From NCBI RefSeq assembly GCF_003248455.1, contig NZ_QFNM01000005.1, forward strand, positions 112,786-176,785: a DNA stretch of 64,000 bases, read 5' to 3'. Numbering within the stretch: the stretch's first letter is position 1; every line of letters starts with the position of its first letter. The notes under the pieces were generated by a model. It saw only the letters and a program-made list of their open reading frames with translations, did no database searches and was not told the DNA's origin. Positions 27,537-35,759 of this stretch are shown piece after piece. The DNA comes from Brevundimonas sp. GTDB taxonomy: Bacteria; Pseudomonadota; Alphaproteobacteria; Caulobacterales; Caulobacteraceae. The position numbers and the translations under genes were made by a program.

Positions 27537-30170
27537 ATGGCGCAGCGCAGGCTTTTGATGGCGACCGTTTCGGGCGCGTGGCTGGCGGCGGCTGCGAGCG
27601 CTCCCGCCCAGGCGCAAGACGGCGCTCAGGACCAGGCGCAGGTGGACGATGTCGTCGTGACCGGCTCCCGCATCGCCGGCGGGGACCGGATCGCGCCGGT
27701 CGAGACGGTCGGGCGCATCGTCATGGACGCGGCGGGGGTCGCCGATGCCTCGCAACTGGTGCGGCTGGTCACGGCCAATGCGGGATCGGAAGCCCAGGTC
27801 GATCAGCTGAACCAGCCCCAGAGCTCGGGCACGGCCCAGTTCAATCTGCGTAATCTCGGCCTCGGTTCGACCCTGGTCCTGGTGGACGGCCAGCGCTGGA
27901 CGACCAGCGCCGTGGTCGCAACCGACGGCTCGGCCTTCGTGGACATCAACTCCCTCGTACCCATGATCGCGCTTCAGCGGGTCGAGGTGGTCAAGGACGG
28001 GGCATCGGCCGTCTATGGCTCGGATGCGGTGGCCGGCGTGGTCAACTTCATCACGCGTCACGACGTGGGCCGGCCCGAAGTTTCGGCGAAATACGCGGGC
28101 GCCGACGGGTCGGAAGAGAGCGTGATCCAGGCCATCGGCGGACTGGACCTGCTGGGCGGGAATCTGACGCTGGCGGCGTCGCATTTCCACCGGTCGGCCC
28201 TGGGATCGGACGAACGGGACTTCACCCAGGCCGAACGCTACGGCCGGGCGGCTTGGACGGCCGTGACCAGCTATGGCCAGCCGGGGTCCTATTTCCGGCC
28301 CAGCCGCAACGGCTTTTCGCCCGACCCGGCCTGCGGAGACCCGGCCTTCGCCAGCGCCTATCTGAACACGCCGAGCGACGCCTTCTGCCGGCTGGACTAT
28401 TCGGACTTCTTCGACCTGGCGCCGGAGGAGATCCGGACGCAAGCGTTCGCCGACTGGCGCCGGCCCATCGGACAGATGAACCTGTCGCTGCAAGCGGCCT
28501 GGTCGTCGACCCGGACCCGCGCGCGCCAGACGCCGTCCCTGCCGATCCTGGCGCAATCGCTGACGGTCCCGGCCTCGCACCCCGACAATCCGTTCGGCGA
28601 GGCGGTGCTGTTTCGGGGGCGGCTGCTGGGGGCGGAGGCCGGGGCCTCGGCGGCCGATTTCGAATACGAGACCTGGCGACTGTCAGCGGGCCTGGACGGA
28701 CGGTTCGCCAATGGCTGGACTTGGACCCTGGCCGCGAACAGCAGCCGCCAGCACGTCGCATACGACAAGCCCGATACGATCGGCAGCGCGTTGCAAAGTG
28801 CGCTGAACGGCTTCGGCGGGGCGGGCTGCGATCCGGCGACGGGGACGGCGGGCGTCGGCGCCTGCCAGTATTTCAATCCGTTCGGCAGCGCCTGGCTGGG
28901 GACCGGCACGGCTAATGGCGCGGCCCTGATCGACAGCCTGATCGGCTATACCGGCCTGCGGGGCGCGGCGAGCCTGACCACGGCGGACGCCGCGACCAGC
29001 GGTCAGGCCCTGGCCTGGGACGGCGGGGCGCTCGATATGGCGCTGGGCGTCCAGTATCGCCGCAGCGGCTTCCGGCACGACTGGAGCGATCTGGTCAACG
29101 CCGGAGACCTGCTGACGGCCGGCTATTCGCCCGACTTCGAGGGCGATCAGGAGGCGTTGGCCGCCTTCGCCGAGGCGCGCCTCCATCTGGGCGAGCGGAT
29201 CGAGGGGCAGTTGGCCGGCCGCTACGAATCCTACGACGGGGAGGGACGGTTCAGTCCCAAGGCCGCCATCCGCTGGGATGCGACGGACAGGCTGGCGCTG
29301 CGGGCCTCGTGGGGCCAGGGCTTCCGCGCGCCGTCGGTCTACGCCCAGTCCGGCGCCCAGGCGTCGCAGCCGTCGGTGTTCGACCGGGGCGCCTTCGTCT
29401 TCGTCAACACCCTGACCTCGGGCGATGCGGGGCTGAAGCCCGAGAAGTCCGAGAGCCTGAGCCTGGGCGCCTTGTGGAGGCCGCTGGACGGGTTGGAGCT
29501 TAGCGTTGACGCCTGGCGCTTCGACTATACAGACCAGGTGATCAAGGAGTCGGCGCAAGGCCTTATCGACCAGGCGGCGGCCGATACGGCGGCGGGGCGG
29601 ACAGGAACCCCGGCGCAGGCGCGCATCACCCGCTCGCCCAGCGGCGCCCTGACCTTCGTGCAGCTGTATTTCATCAACGCCTCGTCCATCGAGACGCAGG
29701 GGCTTGATTTGGCCGCGCGCTATGGCCGCGACCTGTGGGGCGGGCGGGCGACGGCGTCGGCGACCTGGACCTATGTCGACCGCTACGACATCCGGCTGAA
29801 CGACGGGGCGGCCAGGACATCGGGCGTCGGCTCGACCAATCTGAGCAATATCGGCCGGTCCCTGCCGCGCAATCGCGGAGAGTTCGCCCTGGGATGGAGC
29901 GGCGGGACGAGCGCCCTGACGGCCCTGGTCCACTATACCGACGGCTATCGCAACGACCGCAGCGGCATAACCGATACGACCATCGCCAGCCAGACGACGG
30001 CGGATATGCTGTACAGCCGCACCCTCGGCGCCGATATCGACCTGGCGCTGGGCGTGGTCAATGTGTTCGACAAGGCGCCGCCCCTGGCCCAGTTCGCCCT
30101 GGGCTACGATCCCGTCGTCGCCGATCCGCGCGGGCGGGTGTTCAGCGTCGCCCTGACCAAGCGGTTCTGA
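27537..30170 (+). CDS. TonB-dependent receptor of the carbohydrate locus
   Basis: An 877-residue outer-membrane receptor. It begins with a signal peptide (residues about 1-27, ending SAPAQAQ), then a TonB-box-like segment DDVVVTGSRIAGGDR, the plug (NLRNLGLGSTLVLVDGQRW, VEVVKDGASAVYGSDAVAGV) and a barrel that ends VALTKRF with the terminal Phe. It has no STN signalling domain. It probably takes up the glycan or the oligosaccharide served by the LacI locus, with a different size preference from the first receptor (inference). The ATG at 27537 is followed by the signal peptide; an in-frame extension to 27348 is rejected because it covers the operator. Confidence 0.88.
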   Translation: MAQRRLLMATVSGAWLAAAASAPAQAQDGAQDQAQVDDVVVTGSRIAGGDRIAPVETVGRIVMDAAGVADASQLVRLVTANAGSEAQVDQLNQPQSSGTAQFNLRNLGLGSTLVLVDGQRWTTSAVVATDGSAFVDINSLVPMIALQRVEVVKDGASAVYGSDAVAGVVNFITRHDVGRPEVSAKYAGADGSEESVIQAIGGLDLLGGNLTLAASHFHRSALGSDERDFTQAERYGRAAWTAVTSYGQPGSYFRPSRNGFSPDPACGDPAFASAYLNTPSDAFCRLDYSDFFDLAPEEIRTQAFADWRRPIGQMNLSLQAAWSSTRTRARQTPSLPILAQSLTVPASHPDNPFGEAVLFRGRLLGAEAGASAADFEYETWRLSAGLDGRFANGWTWTLAANSSRQHVAYDKPDTIGSALQSALNGFGGAGCDPATGTAGVGACQYFNPFGSAWLGTGTANGAALIDSLIGYTGLRGAASLTTADAATSGQALAWDGGALDMALGVQYRRSGFRHDWSDLVNAGDLLTAGYSPDFEGDQEALAAFAEARLHLGERIEGQLAGRYESYDGEGRFSPKAAIRWDATDRLALRASWGQGFRAPSVYAQSGAQASQPSVFDRGAFVFVNTLTSGDAGLKPEKSESLSLGALWRPLDGLELSVDAWRFDYTDQVIKESAQGLIDQAAADTAAGRTGTPAQARITRSPSGALTFVQLYFINASSIETQGLDLAARYGRDLWGGRATASATWTYVDRYDIRLNDGAARTSGVGSTNLSNIGRSLPRNRGEFALGWSGGTSALTALVHYTDGYRNDRSGITDTTIASQTTADMLYSRTLGADIDLALGVVNVFDKAPPLAQFALGYDPVVADPRGRVFSVALTKRF

Positions 30171-30175
30171 GGCCA

Positions 30176-30191
30176 GGGCGCGTTTGCGCCC
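30176..30191 (+). terminator. Weak hairpin after the second TonB-dependent receptor
   Basis: GGGCGC-GTTT-GCGCCC is a perfect 6-bp stem with a four-base loop starting six bases after the receptor stop codon. No T-tract follows, so it may stabilise or end the message only weakly. Confidence 0.35.
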
Positions 30192-30234
30192 GCAATCGGT
30201 CGGTGTATGCATGCCCCTTGCAAGGGGACGATCC

Positions 30235-30951
30235 ATGACGACCGACGGCGAGACGCGCAAACAGGCGCTCAAGGACCTGTCCGAGGACGCCCTGGGCTTT
30301 GGCGGCGTCGACATCCGCACGGTGCGGGATCTGCTGATTCGTCCGCGCCTGGTGCTTCAGGCCTGGATGATCGAGGGGCCGACCGGCGGCGGGGTCTACG
30401 CCAAGCCGCTGAAGCTGTATCTGGGGCTGAACGCGATCTTGATGCTGATCGTGTTTCTGCGGGGCGGAATCGACGGGGTTCTGGATCAACTGCCGCCGGA
30501 CCTGCTGACGTCGCTGATCACCCAGTCGGGCAAGTCGCGCGACGCCTTCATGGCTGCGGCCGACGGCTGGATGTCGTTCGTCACCGTGCCGCTGATGGCG
30601 CCGCTCTACGCCCTGGCGGCCCTGCCGTTCCTGCGTCTTTGGGACGCCGAGGACTTGGGCTGGCGTCGAGGCTTTCGCGCCGCCTTCGCCTATCTGAACG
30701 CCTGGACCGTGCCGATGACGCCGCTGTTCTGGTTCGTCTTCGGCACGGGGCCCGTTGCGATGATCGGCAGCATCGTCCTGTTCCTTCTAGGCGTGGCGAC
30801 CTTCCTGAGGATGGGCCGGGGGCGTTGGTATCGCGGGGGCGCCGTCGGCCTGGGCAAGGCTCTGGTGCTCCAGATCGCCATCAGCGCCGTCATGATGGTT
30901 GGATCGCTGCTGATCGCCGGCGTGGGCGTTCTGGCGGGCTTGTTGGCCTGA
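30235..30951 (+). CDS. Uncharacterised membrane protein, DUF3667-like
   Basis: A 238-residue protein with an N-terminal soluble segment (about 60 residues, RQALKDLSEDALGFGGVDIR then VRDLLIRPRLVLQAWMI) and four or five hydrophobic segments (LKLYLGLNAILMLIVFL, VPLMAPLYALAALPFL, VPMTPLFWFVFGTGP, IGSIVLFLLGVATFL, AISAVMMVGSLLIAG). The pattern DLLIRPRLVLQ followed by KPLKLYLGLN resembles DUF3667 proteins, but the zinc-ribbon start of that family is missing. No function is known. It follows the receptor gene with its own ribosome site (AAGGGG), so it may be an independent gene. Confidence 0.55.
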   Translation: MTTDGETRKQALKDLSEDALGFGGVDIRTVRDLLIRPRLVLQAWMIEGPTGGGVYAKPLKLYLGLNAILMLIVFLRGGIDGVLDQLPPDLLTSLITQSGKSRDAFMAAADGWMSFVTVPLMAPLYALAALPFLRLWDAEDLGWRRGFRAAFAYLNAWTVPMTPLFWFVFGTGPVAMIGSIVLFLLGVATFLRMGRGRWYRGGAVGLGKALVLQIAISAVMMVGSLLIAGVGVLAGLLA

Positions 30952-31028
30952 AGGCGGGCGACGCTTTAAGGGGGCGGCTTGGGTGAAGTCGGCGCCTGAG
31001 CTACGTCCGCCGCATCGAGGAGCATCGC

Positions 31029-31376
31029 ATGAACCCCACCCTCTACGGCATTCCCAACTGCGACACGGTCAAGAAGGCGCGGGTCTGGCTGGAGCAGTAT
31101 GGGGTCGACCATGTCTTCCACGACTACACGAAGGCCGGGGCGGATGCGGGCCGGCTGGGCCAATGGGTCGACGAACATGGGTGGGAGACGGTGCTGAACC
31201 GCGCCGGGACCACGTTCAGGAAACTGCCGGACGCCGACAAGGCCGGAATCGACAAGGCCAAGGCCGTCGCCCTGATGCTGGCCCAGCCGTCGATGATCAA
31301 ACGGCCGGTGCTGGACCTGGGCGACAGGCGGCTGGTCGGGTTCAAGCCCGAGCTTTACGAGGCCGCCTTCAAATAA
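31029..31376 (+). CDS. ArsC/Spx-family (YffB-like) reductase-like protein
   Basis: A 115-residue thioredoxin-fold protein of the ArsC/Spx superfamily. It begins with LYGIPNCDTVKKARVWLEQY, in which a single Cys replaces the CXXC or arsenate motif, and has the conserved end MIKRPVLDLGDRRLVGFKPE. Members such as YffB are of uncertain function; true arsenate reduction is not supported because the typical Arg triad and ars operon are absent. It has no obvious operon partner. Its 3' end overlaps the convergent EEP gene by eight bases. Confidence 0.8.
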   Translation: MNPTLYGIPNCDTVKKARVWLEQYGVDHVFHDYTKAGADAGRLGQWVDEHGWETVLNRAGTTFRKLPDADKAGIDKAKAVALMLAQPSMIKRPVLDLGDRRLVGFKPELYEAAFK

Positions 31377-32178
31377 GGCGCAGCGTCGCCGCCACGCCGA
31401 AATGATCGGACGGATATTCGCCGTTCGTGGGCGTGTCGCCGAACAGATGAGCAGCGACAGGCGCGAAGGCCGATCGCTCGGCGAAGATGTGGTCGATGAC
31501 GCGGTTCGGATGGCCCCTGGCCGGGTTCAGGGTGGTGGCGACCGAACCGCGCGGAAGGGCGCTGAAGAACCGGGGGCCGATGAGGACAGACAGGCCGGAG
31601 TCGTCCTGGGCGGCGTTGAAGTCGCCCAGAATCACCAGGGGCGCGCCGTCGTTCGGCAGCCAGTCCAGCAGGGACGCGATCTGGAGCGCCCGCACCGAGC
31701 CGGCGTCGTCCTGCCAGGCCAGATGGGTGACGACCACATTGACGGGGCGACCCTGGACCGTCACGCGAAGACGCAGGGCGGTTCGATAGTCGTCCAGCGG
31801 CTGAAGCCGGGTCGAGGCCTCGGTCAGAACGGGCAGGCGGGTGAGAAGGGCGTTGCCGTAACGGCGAGGCGCGCCCTCGGGGTCGGTGGAGACGAAGGCG
31901 ACGCGATAGCCGCCCAGCTCGCGCGCCAGCATGGCCGCCTGATTTTCCAACCCGACGGCGGAGTCCTGCAACACCTCCTGTAGGGCGATGACGTCGGCGT
32001 CCTGAGCCTTCAGCGCCGCGACCAGCAACGGACGGCGCGCCGCCCAGTCGCCCTGATCGTGCCAGATGTTGAAGGTGACGAGCTTGAGTTCGACTGCCGG
32101 ACGGATTGGCGGGACGGCGGCGCAGGCCGCGAGCGGCGTCAGCGCCACGGCGCCCAGCAGGCTGCGGCGCGCCATCAT
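31369..32178 (-). CDS. Endonuclease/exonuclease/phosphatase (EEP) family protein, secreted
   Basis: A 269-residue metal-dependent phosphoesterase-fold protein with a Tat/lipoprotein-like signal (MARRSLLGAVALTPLAACAA). EEP motifs are present: VTFNIWHDQGDW, ALQEVL (catalytic Glu), VVVTHLAWQDDAG, VILGDFNAAQDDSG (Asp-Asn) and the terminal SDHFGVAATL (Asp-His). The substrate could be nucleic acid, phospholipid or inositol phosphate; sequence alone does not decide. The two adjacent Met codons (32178, 32175) are equivalent starts. It lies seven bases after the small DUF2188 gene on the same strand. Confidence 0.85.
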   Translation of the reverse strand: MMARRSLLGAVALTPLAACAAVPPIRPAVELKLVTFNIWHDQGDWAARRPLLVAALKAQDADVIALQEVLQDSAVGLENQAAMLARELGGYRVAFVSTDPEGAPRRYGNALLTRLPVLTEASTRLQPLDDYRTALRLRVTVQGRPVNVVVTHLAWQDDAGSVRALQIASLLDWLPNDGAPLVILGDFNAAQDDSGLSVLIGPRFFSALPRGSVATTLNPARGHPNRVIDHIFAERSAFAPVAAHLFGDTPTNGEYPSDHFGVAATLRLI

Positions 32179-32185
32179 TTGGGGA

Positions 32186-32425
32186 TCAGTCCTCGACCTC
32201 GGTGCTGGGCCGGTCGTGGCCGTCGGCGCTTTCCGTGACCCACTGGCCGTTCGCAGTCTCGTATTCGATGGCGGCGGTCTGGTCGGGCACCTTCTGCTCG
32301 CGCGCGGCGCGCACGGCGGCGGCCTTGGCGGAGTCGTGGCTGGCGAAGGTTTCTGAATAGGTGCCGCCGAACTGGTAGGCCCAGCCGCCGTCGTGTTCGA
32401 CGATGCGATAGGTGACATGGGCCAT
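32186..32425 (-). CDS. DUF2188 domain-containing protein
   Basis: A 79-residue protein. HVTYRIVEHDGGWAYQFGGT followed by TFASHDSAKAAAVRAAREQ is the DUF2188 pattern, a small domain made of two strands, a helix and one more strand (TAAIEYETANGQWVTE). It ends with an acidic tail. Its function is unknown. It shares a strand and a seven-base gap with the downstream secreted EEP-type hydrolase gene. The ribosome site GGAGC precedes the ATG. Confidence 0.75.
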   Translation of the reverse strand: MAHVTYRIVEHDGGWAYQFGGTYSETFASHDSAKAAAVRAAREQKVPDQTAAIEYETANGQWVTESADGHDRPSTEVED

Positions 32426-32609
32426 GCGGCGCTCCTTTGCAGACGATCCCGGACGTTAGACCGAACCGGCCGCGAGGCAAACCATGCGGCGAGCGTCACC
32501 TTACGAAGATTTCACATCCTCCGGCGCATCCGTGCTCGCGTCCCGCAGCCTCTTGTCGTCAGAAGGCCGCCGCATCAGGCTGCTGCAACCGATCAAGAAA
32601 GACCGCGTC

Positions 32610-33005
32610 ATGGATCTGACCCCCATCATCATCGTCTTCATCGTCTTCGCCTCGATCGTCAGCGTGATCGTGGGCCCGTCCTTCCTGAAGAACCGCGAGC
32701 GGCGCGAGATGCAGCTGACGGTCCGCCATGCGGTAGACAACGGCCAGACCCTGCCGCCCGAACTGATCGACGCCATGACCAAGGACGTGGAGAAGGGGCT
32801 GCCCTCTCGCACCAAGGACATCCGCAAGGGCGTGCTGAGCCTTGCGGCCGGCGTGGGCGTCGGCGGCTTCGGTCTGCTCAGCGACCTGGGCGGAAACGAA
32901 TGGAACGGCGGGATCGCCAACCCTCTGTTGGGCGTCGCCTGCATTCCCGTAGCCATCGGGATCGCCTTCATCGTCCTGGGCTTCTTCAACCCGAACAAGG
33001 CCTGA
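32610..33005 (+). CDS. Small membrane protein (DUF6249-like)
   Basis: A 131-residue protein with an N-terminal transmembrane helix (IIIVFIVFASIVSVIVG), a charged cytoplasmic linker (RERREMQLTVRHAVDNGQTL) and two C-terminal hydrophobic segments (GVLSLAAGVGVGGFGLLSD, CIPVAIGIAFIVLGFF). This resembles the small membrane proteins often encoded beside ECF sigma factors, and the sigma factor gene starts 24 bases downstream, so it may be part of the same operon. Start at 32610 (MDLTP) is chosen over an upstream ATG at 32484 whose extension has no membrane or family features. Confidence 0.7.
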   Translation: MDLTPIIIVFIVFASIVSVIVGPSFLKNRERREMQLTVRHAVDNGQTLPPELIDAMTKDVEKGLPSRTKDIRKGVLSLAAGVGVGGFGLLSDLGGNEWNGGIANPLLGVACIPVAIGIAFIVLGFFNPNKA

Positions 33006-33029
33006 CGTTCGCCTGAAGGGGGAAACGTC

Positions 33030-33587
33030 ATGAGCAAATCCTTGCGCGATTTCCACGACGTCGAGCTGGCGGCCCAGGCGGCCGCCGGCGGACGGCGGGA
33101 ATATGGCGAACTGGTCCGCCGGCACGGCTCGGCGGTGCGGGGCCTGTTGCGCCGCATGGGGGCCGCGCCGTCCCTGGCCGACGACGTGGCCCAAGACGCC
33201 TTCCTGCAGGGCTTCCAGCGATGTTCGGAGTTTCGCGGGCAGGGGACGTTTGCGGGCTGGATCAAGAAGATCGCCGCGCGCCTGTATCTGAAACGAGTGG
33301 CCAAGGAAGCCCGCTATGTGGCCGAGGCCGAGGCCGAACGGGCGGATGTCGGGATTGACCACGGCGGCCTGATGGACCTGGACGAGGCGCTGAAGACCCT
33401 GAGCGAGAGCGAGCGTGTCTGCGTGTCCCTGTGCCACGGCGCGGGGATGTCCCATCCCGAAATCGCTGCGGCCATGAATTTGCCGCTCGGCACGGTGAAG
33501 TCCCATGTCAAACGTGGTCTGGATAAACTCCGCGCGCGGCTGTCGCCGGCGCACGGCTCAGGCGGGAGGTCGGTCCATGTCGGCTGA
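33030..33587 (+). CDS. ECF-type RNA polymerase sigma factor
   Basis: A 185-residue sigma-70 family protein with region 2 (LADDVAQDAFLQGFQRCSEF, GTFAGWIKKIAARLYLKR) and region 4 (LSESERVCVSLCHGAGMSHPEI, LPLGTVKSHVKRGLDKLRAR). The DNA-binding helix in region 4 is LPLGTVKSHVKR. It should direct transcription of a small regulon in response to an unknown signal. The ribosome site AAGGGGGAAA is strong. The 3' end overlaps the next gene by 11 bases, pointing to a sigma/partner pair. Confidence 0.88.
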   Translation: MSKSLRDFHDVELAAQAAAGGRREYGELVRRHGSAVRGLLRRMGAAPSLADDVAQDAFLQGFQRCSEFRGQGTFAGWIKKIAARLYLKRVAKEARYVAEAEAERADVGIDHGGLMDLDEALKTLSESERVCVSLCHGAGMSHPEIAAAMNLPLGTVKSHVKRGLDKLRARLSPAHGSGGRSVHVG

Positions 33588-33993
33588 CGAATTCGATCCG
33601 GCGATCGAACGGCTGTTCGCGCAGACGCCGCGACTGGCCGACGAGGCGCTGTTCCTGGCCACGCTCCAGGCCAGGCTGGAGAAACGCTCGCGCTGGCGCG
33701 CCCTGACCCTGACGGCGGCCGGACTGGTCGGCGGGGGCCTGGCGGTGCGCGAGGGCGTGAACTTCAACTTCACGGCCGAGGGCGACACCACCCTGTCGCA
33801 GGCGGCGCACGCGGCGGCGATGACGGCGCAGGGGGCGGCCCGGACCGGGCTGCAAGCCCTGGGCTTCGGCGATCTGGGCCTGGGCGGTCTGGACCTGATC
33901 GGCGGTTCGGGGGTGCTGACCTTCTGGATCGCCGCCGGGGCCGTGATCGCCCTGTTGGCGGCGGGCATGATGAAGCTGTCGCAGGACGTGTGA
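33577..33993 (+). CDS. Small membrane protein paired with the ECF sigma factor
   Basis: A 138-residue protein with an N-terminal soluble segment (about 50 residues, ADEFDPAIERLFAQTPRLAD) that ends in a basic stretch, a hydrophobic segment (LTLTAAGLVGGGLAV), an Ala/Gly-rich middle and a C-terminal transmembrane helix (VLTFWIAAGAVIALLAAG). Its position overlapping the sigma gene and its topology would suit a membrane anti-sigma factor, but it lacks the zinc-binding HXXXCXXC motif of the common type. GGGAGG precedes the ATG at 33577. Confidence 0.65.
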   Translation: MSADEFDPAIERLFAQTPRLADEALFLATLQARLEKRSRWRALTLTAAGLVGGGLAVREGVNFNFTAEGDTTLSQAAHAAAMTAQGAARTGLQALGFGDLGLGGLDLIGGSGVLTFWIAAGAVIALLAAGMMKLSQDV

Positions 33994-34050
33994 GGTGACA
34001 CCGGGCGGACGCCGGCCTATCTGACGCCCTTACGCCAGGGAGGCCCCAAG

Positions 34051-34887
34051 ATGTCCGTTCACGTTCAGGAGACCGTCAAACGCTTCTCCGTGCCCGATAT
34101 CGCGGGGCGCAAGGGAGGCGAGCCGATCGTCTGCCTGACCGCCTATGACGCGCCGATGGCGGCGCTGCTGGACCCGCATTGCGACGTGCTGCTGGTCGGC
34201 GACAGCCTGGGAATGGCCGTCCACGGCCTGCCCAATACGGTCGGCGTGACCTTGGAGATGATGATCCTGCACGGCCAGGCGGTGATGCGGGGCGCTCGAC
34301 GCGCCCTGGTGGTCGTGGACATGCCGTTCGGCTCCTACGAAGGCGGCAAGGAGACGGCCTACGCCAACTGCGTGCGGGTGATGAAGGAAACCGGCGCCCA
34401 GGCGGTGAAGCTGGAGACCAGCGTCGAACTGGCCGAGATCGTCGCCTTTCTGGTCCGGCGCGGCATCCCGGTCATGGGCCATGTCGGCCTGCGTCCCCAG
34501 GCGATCCTGGCCGAGGGCGGGTTCAAGGCCAAGGGACGGACCGACGGCGAGCGTGACCGAGTGCTGGCCGAGGCCCGCGCCACGGCGGAGGCCGGCGCCT
34601 TCTGCATCGTCATCGAGGGCGTCGCCGAATCGTTGGCGCGCGAGATCACCGAGACGCTGGATGTCCCGACCATCGGCATTGGGGCCTCGGCTGCCTGCGA
34701 CGGCCAGGTGCTGGTGGTCAACGACATGCTGGGGATGTTCGACTGGACGCCCCGGTTCGTACGCAAATACGCCGATCTGCGCAGCGAGATCGACCGGGCC
34801 GCCGCCGCGTTCGCCGCCGATGTGAAAACCCGCCGTTTTCCTGCCGAAGTCGAGACCTACTTCTCGAAAAAGCCGGCGTCGCAGTAA
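34051..34887 (+). CDS. panB: 3-methyl-2-oxobutanoate hydroxymethyltransferase
   Basis: Catalyses the first step of pantothenate synthesis, adding a methylene-tetrahydrofolate-derived hydroxymethyl group to ketoisovalerate. The 278-residue TIM-barrel has family marks VCLTAYDAPMAALLD, LLVGDSLGMAVHGLPNTVGV, VVDMPFGSYEGGKETAYANC, QAVKLETSVELAEIV, GHVGLRPQAILAEGGFKAKG and TIGIGASAACDGQVLVVNDM. The Asp in LVGDSLG and the Glu in IVIEGV are the expected metal and catalytic residues. The start codon has AGGGAGG near. panC is not adjacent, so the gene is probably expressed alone. Confidence 0.95.
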   Translation: MSVHVQETVKRFSVPDIAGRKGGEPIVCLTAYDAPMAALLDPHCDVLLVGDSLGMAVHGLPNTVGVTLEMMILHGQAVMRGARRALVVVDMPFGSYEGGKETAYANCVRVMKETGAQAVKLETSVELAEIVAFLVRRGIPVMGHVGLRPQAILAEGGFKAKGRTDGERDRVLAEARATAEAGAFCIVIEGVAESLAREITETLDVPTIGIGASAACDGQVLVVNDMLGMFDWTPRFVRKYADLRSEIDRAAAAFAADVKTRRFPAEVETYFSKKPASQ

Positions 34888-34965
34888 CGGACGACGTTGC
34901 GGCCCATGCGCCGACCTTCTAGGGTCCGCGCCGGTTTGCATTCGCGATTTTGGGGCGACGTTTCA

Positions 34966-35736
34966 GTGGTTGATGTCTTCGAGCAGGTCGAGGAGGAGCT
35001 TCGCTCCGAGAAGTTGAAGCGCCTCGCCCGCACCTGGCTGCCGGTCGCCGGCGTCGTGCTGGCGGTCGCCCTGATCGGCGCCCTGGGCTGGTGGGGCTGG
35101 GACAGCCTGAACTCCAACAAGGCCGCCAAGGCCGCCGAAGCCTATGATCGCGGCATGGAGGCCTTGCGCGCCGACAAGCCGATGGACGCCCGCGCCGCCT
35201 TCGAGGAGGCGGTCAAGGAGGGCAACGGCGCCTATAAGACCTTGGCGCTGCAGCAGCAGGCCGGCCTGGCCGTCAGCGCCAACAAATTCCCCGAGGCGGT
35301 GCGTCTGTTCGACGAGGCGTCCAAGGCGTCCAGCGATCCGATCCTGTCCGATCCGCCCGCGCTGAAGGCCGCGTTCCTGATCATGGACACCGCGCCGCTG
35401 GCCGATATCGAGAAGCGGCTGGAGCCGCTGGCCGAGGACAAGCGCCCGCTGCACGCCTTCGCCCAGGAAGCCCTGGCCCTGGCCCGCCTGCAACACGGCA
35501 AGACCAAGGAGGCGCGCGAGGTCTTCGTCCAGCTGCAACTGGGCCAGGACGTGCCGGATTCGATCCGTCAGCGGGCTCAGATCGCCGTGGAAAGCATCGA
35601 CGCCGGAACCGTCGGCGCGCTGAAGCCCATCATCGACGCCGCCGCCAAGGCCACGCCGCCCGCCGTCGGCGCCGCCAACGCGCCGACTCCCTCTGCGGCT
35701 TCCGCGGCCCCTGCGGCCGCGTCCGCCCAACAGTGA
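34966..35736 (+). CDS. YfgM-like tetratricopeptide protein
   Basis: A 256-residue single-pass membrane protein. The cytoplasmic start (DVFEQVEEELRSEKLKRLART) precedes a transmembrane helix (VAGVVLAVALIGALGWWGW), then a periplasmic TPR-like helical domain (KAAEAYDRGMEALRADKPMD onward) and an Ala/Pro-rich tail. YfgM works with SecYEG and periplasmic chaperones in Escherichia coli; the same role is presumed. A GTG start at 34966 is chosen since VDVFEQVEEEL matches the family N-terminus; upstream in-frame extension to 34897 is basic and unlike it. It is followed by bamB and der, the order of the yfgM-bamB-der cluster in many proteobacteria. Confidence 0.83.
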   Translation: MVDVFEQVEEELRSEKLKRLARTWLPVAGVVLAVALIGALGWWGWDSLNSNKAAKAAEAYDRGMEALRADKPMDARAAFEEAVKEGNGAYKTLALQQQAGLAVSANKFPEAVRLFDEASKASSDPILSDPPALKAAFLIMDTAPLADIEKRLEPLAEDKRPLHAFAQEALALARLQHGKTKEAREVFVQLQLGQDVPDSIRQRAQIAVESIDAGTVGALKPIIDAAAKATPPAVGAANAPTPSAASAAPAAASAQQ

Positions 35737-35759
35737 CGACCCCTTCTAGGACGCCCCAG

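Noticed and set aside
31029..31376. Arsenate reductase role for the ArsC/Spx-like protein
   Set aside because: It has a single Cys in a CDTVKKA context, no ars operon neighbours and the sequence pattern of the YffB group, so arsenate reduction is not claimed.
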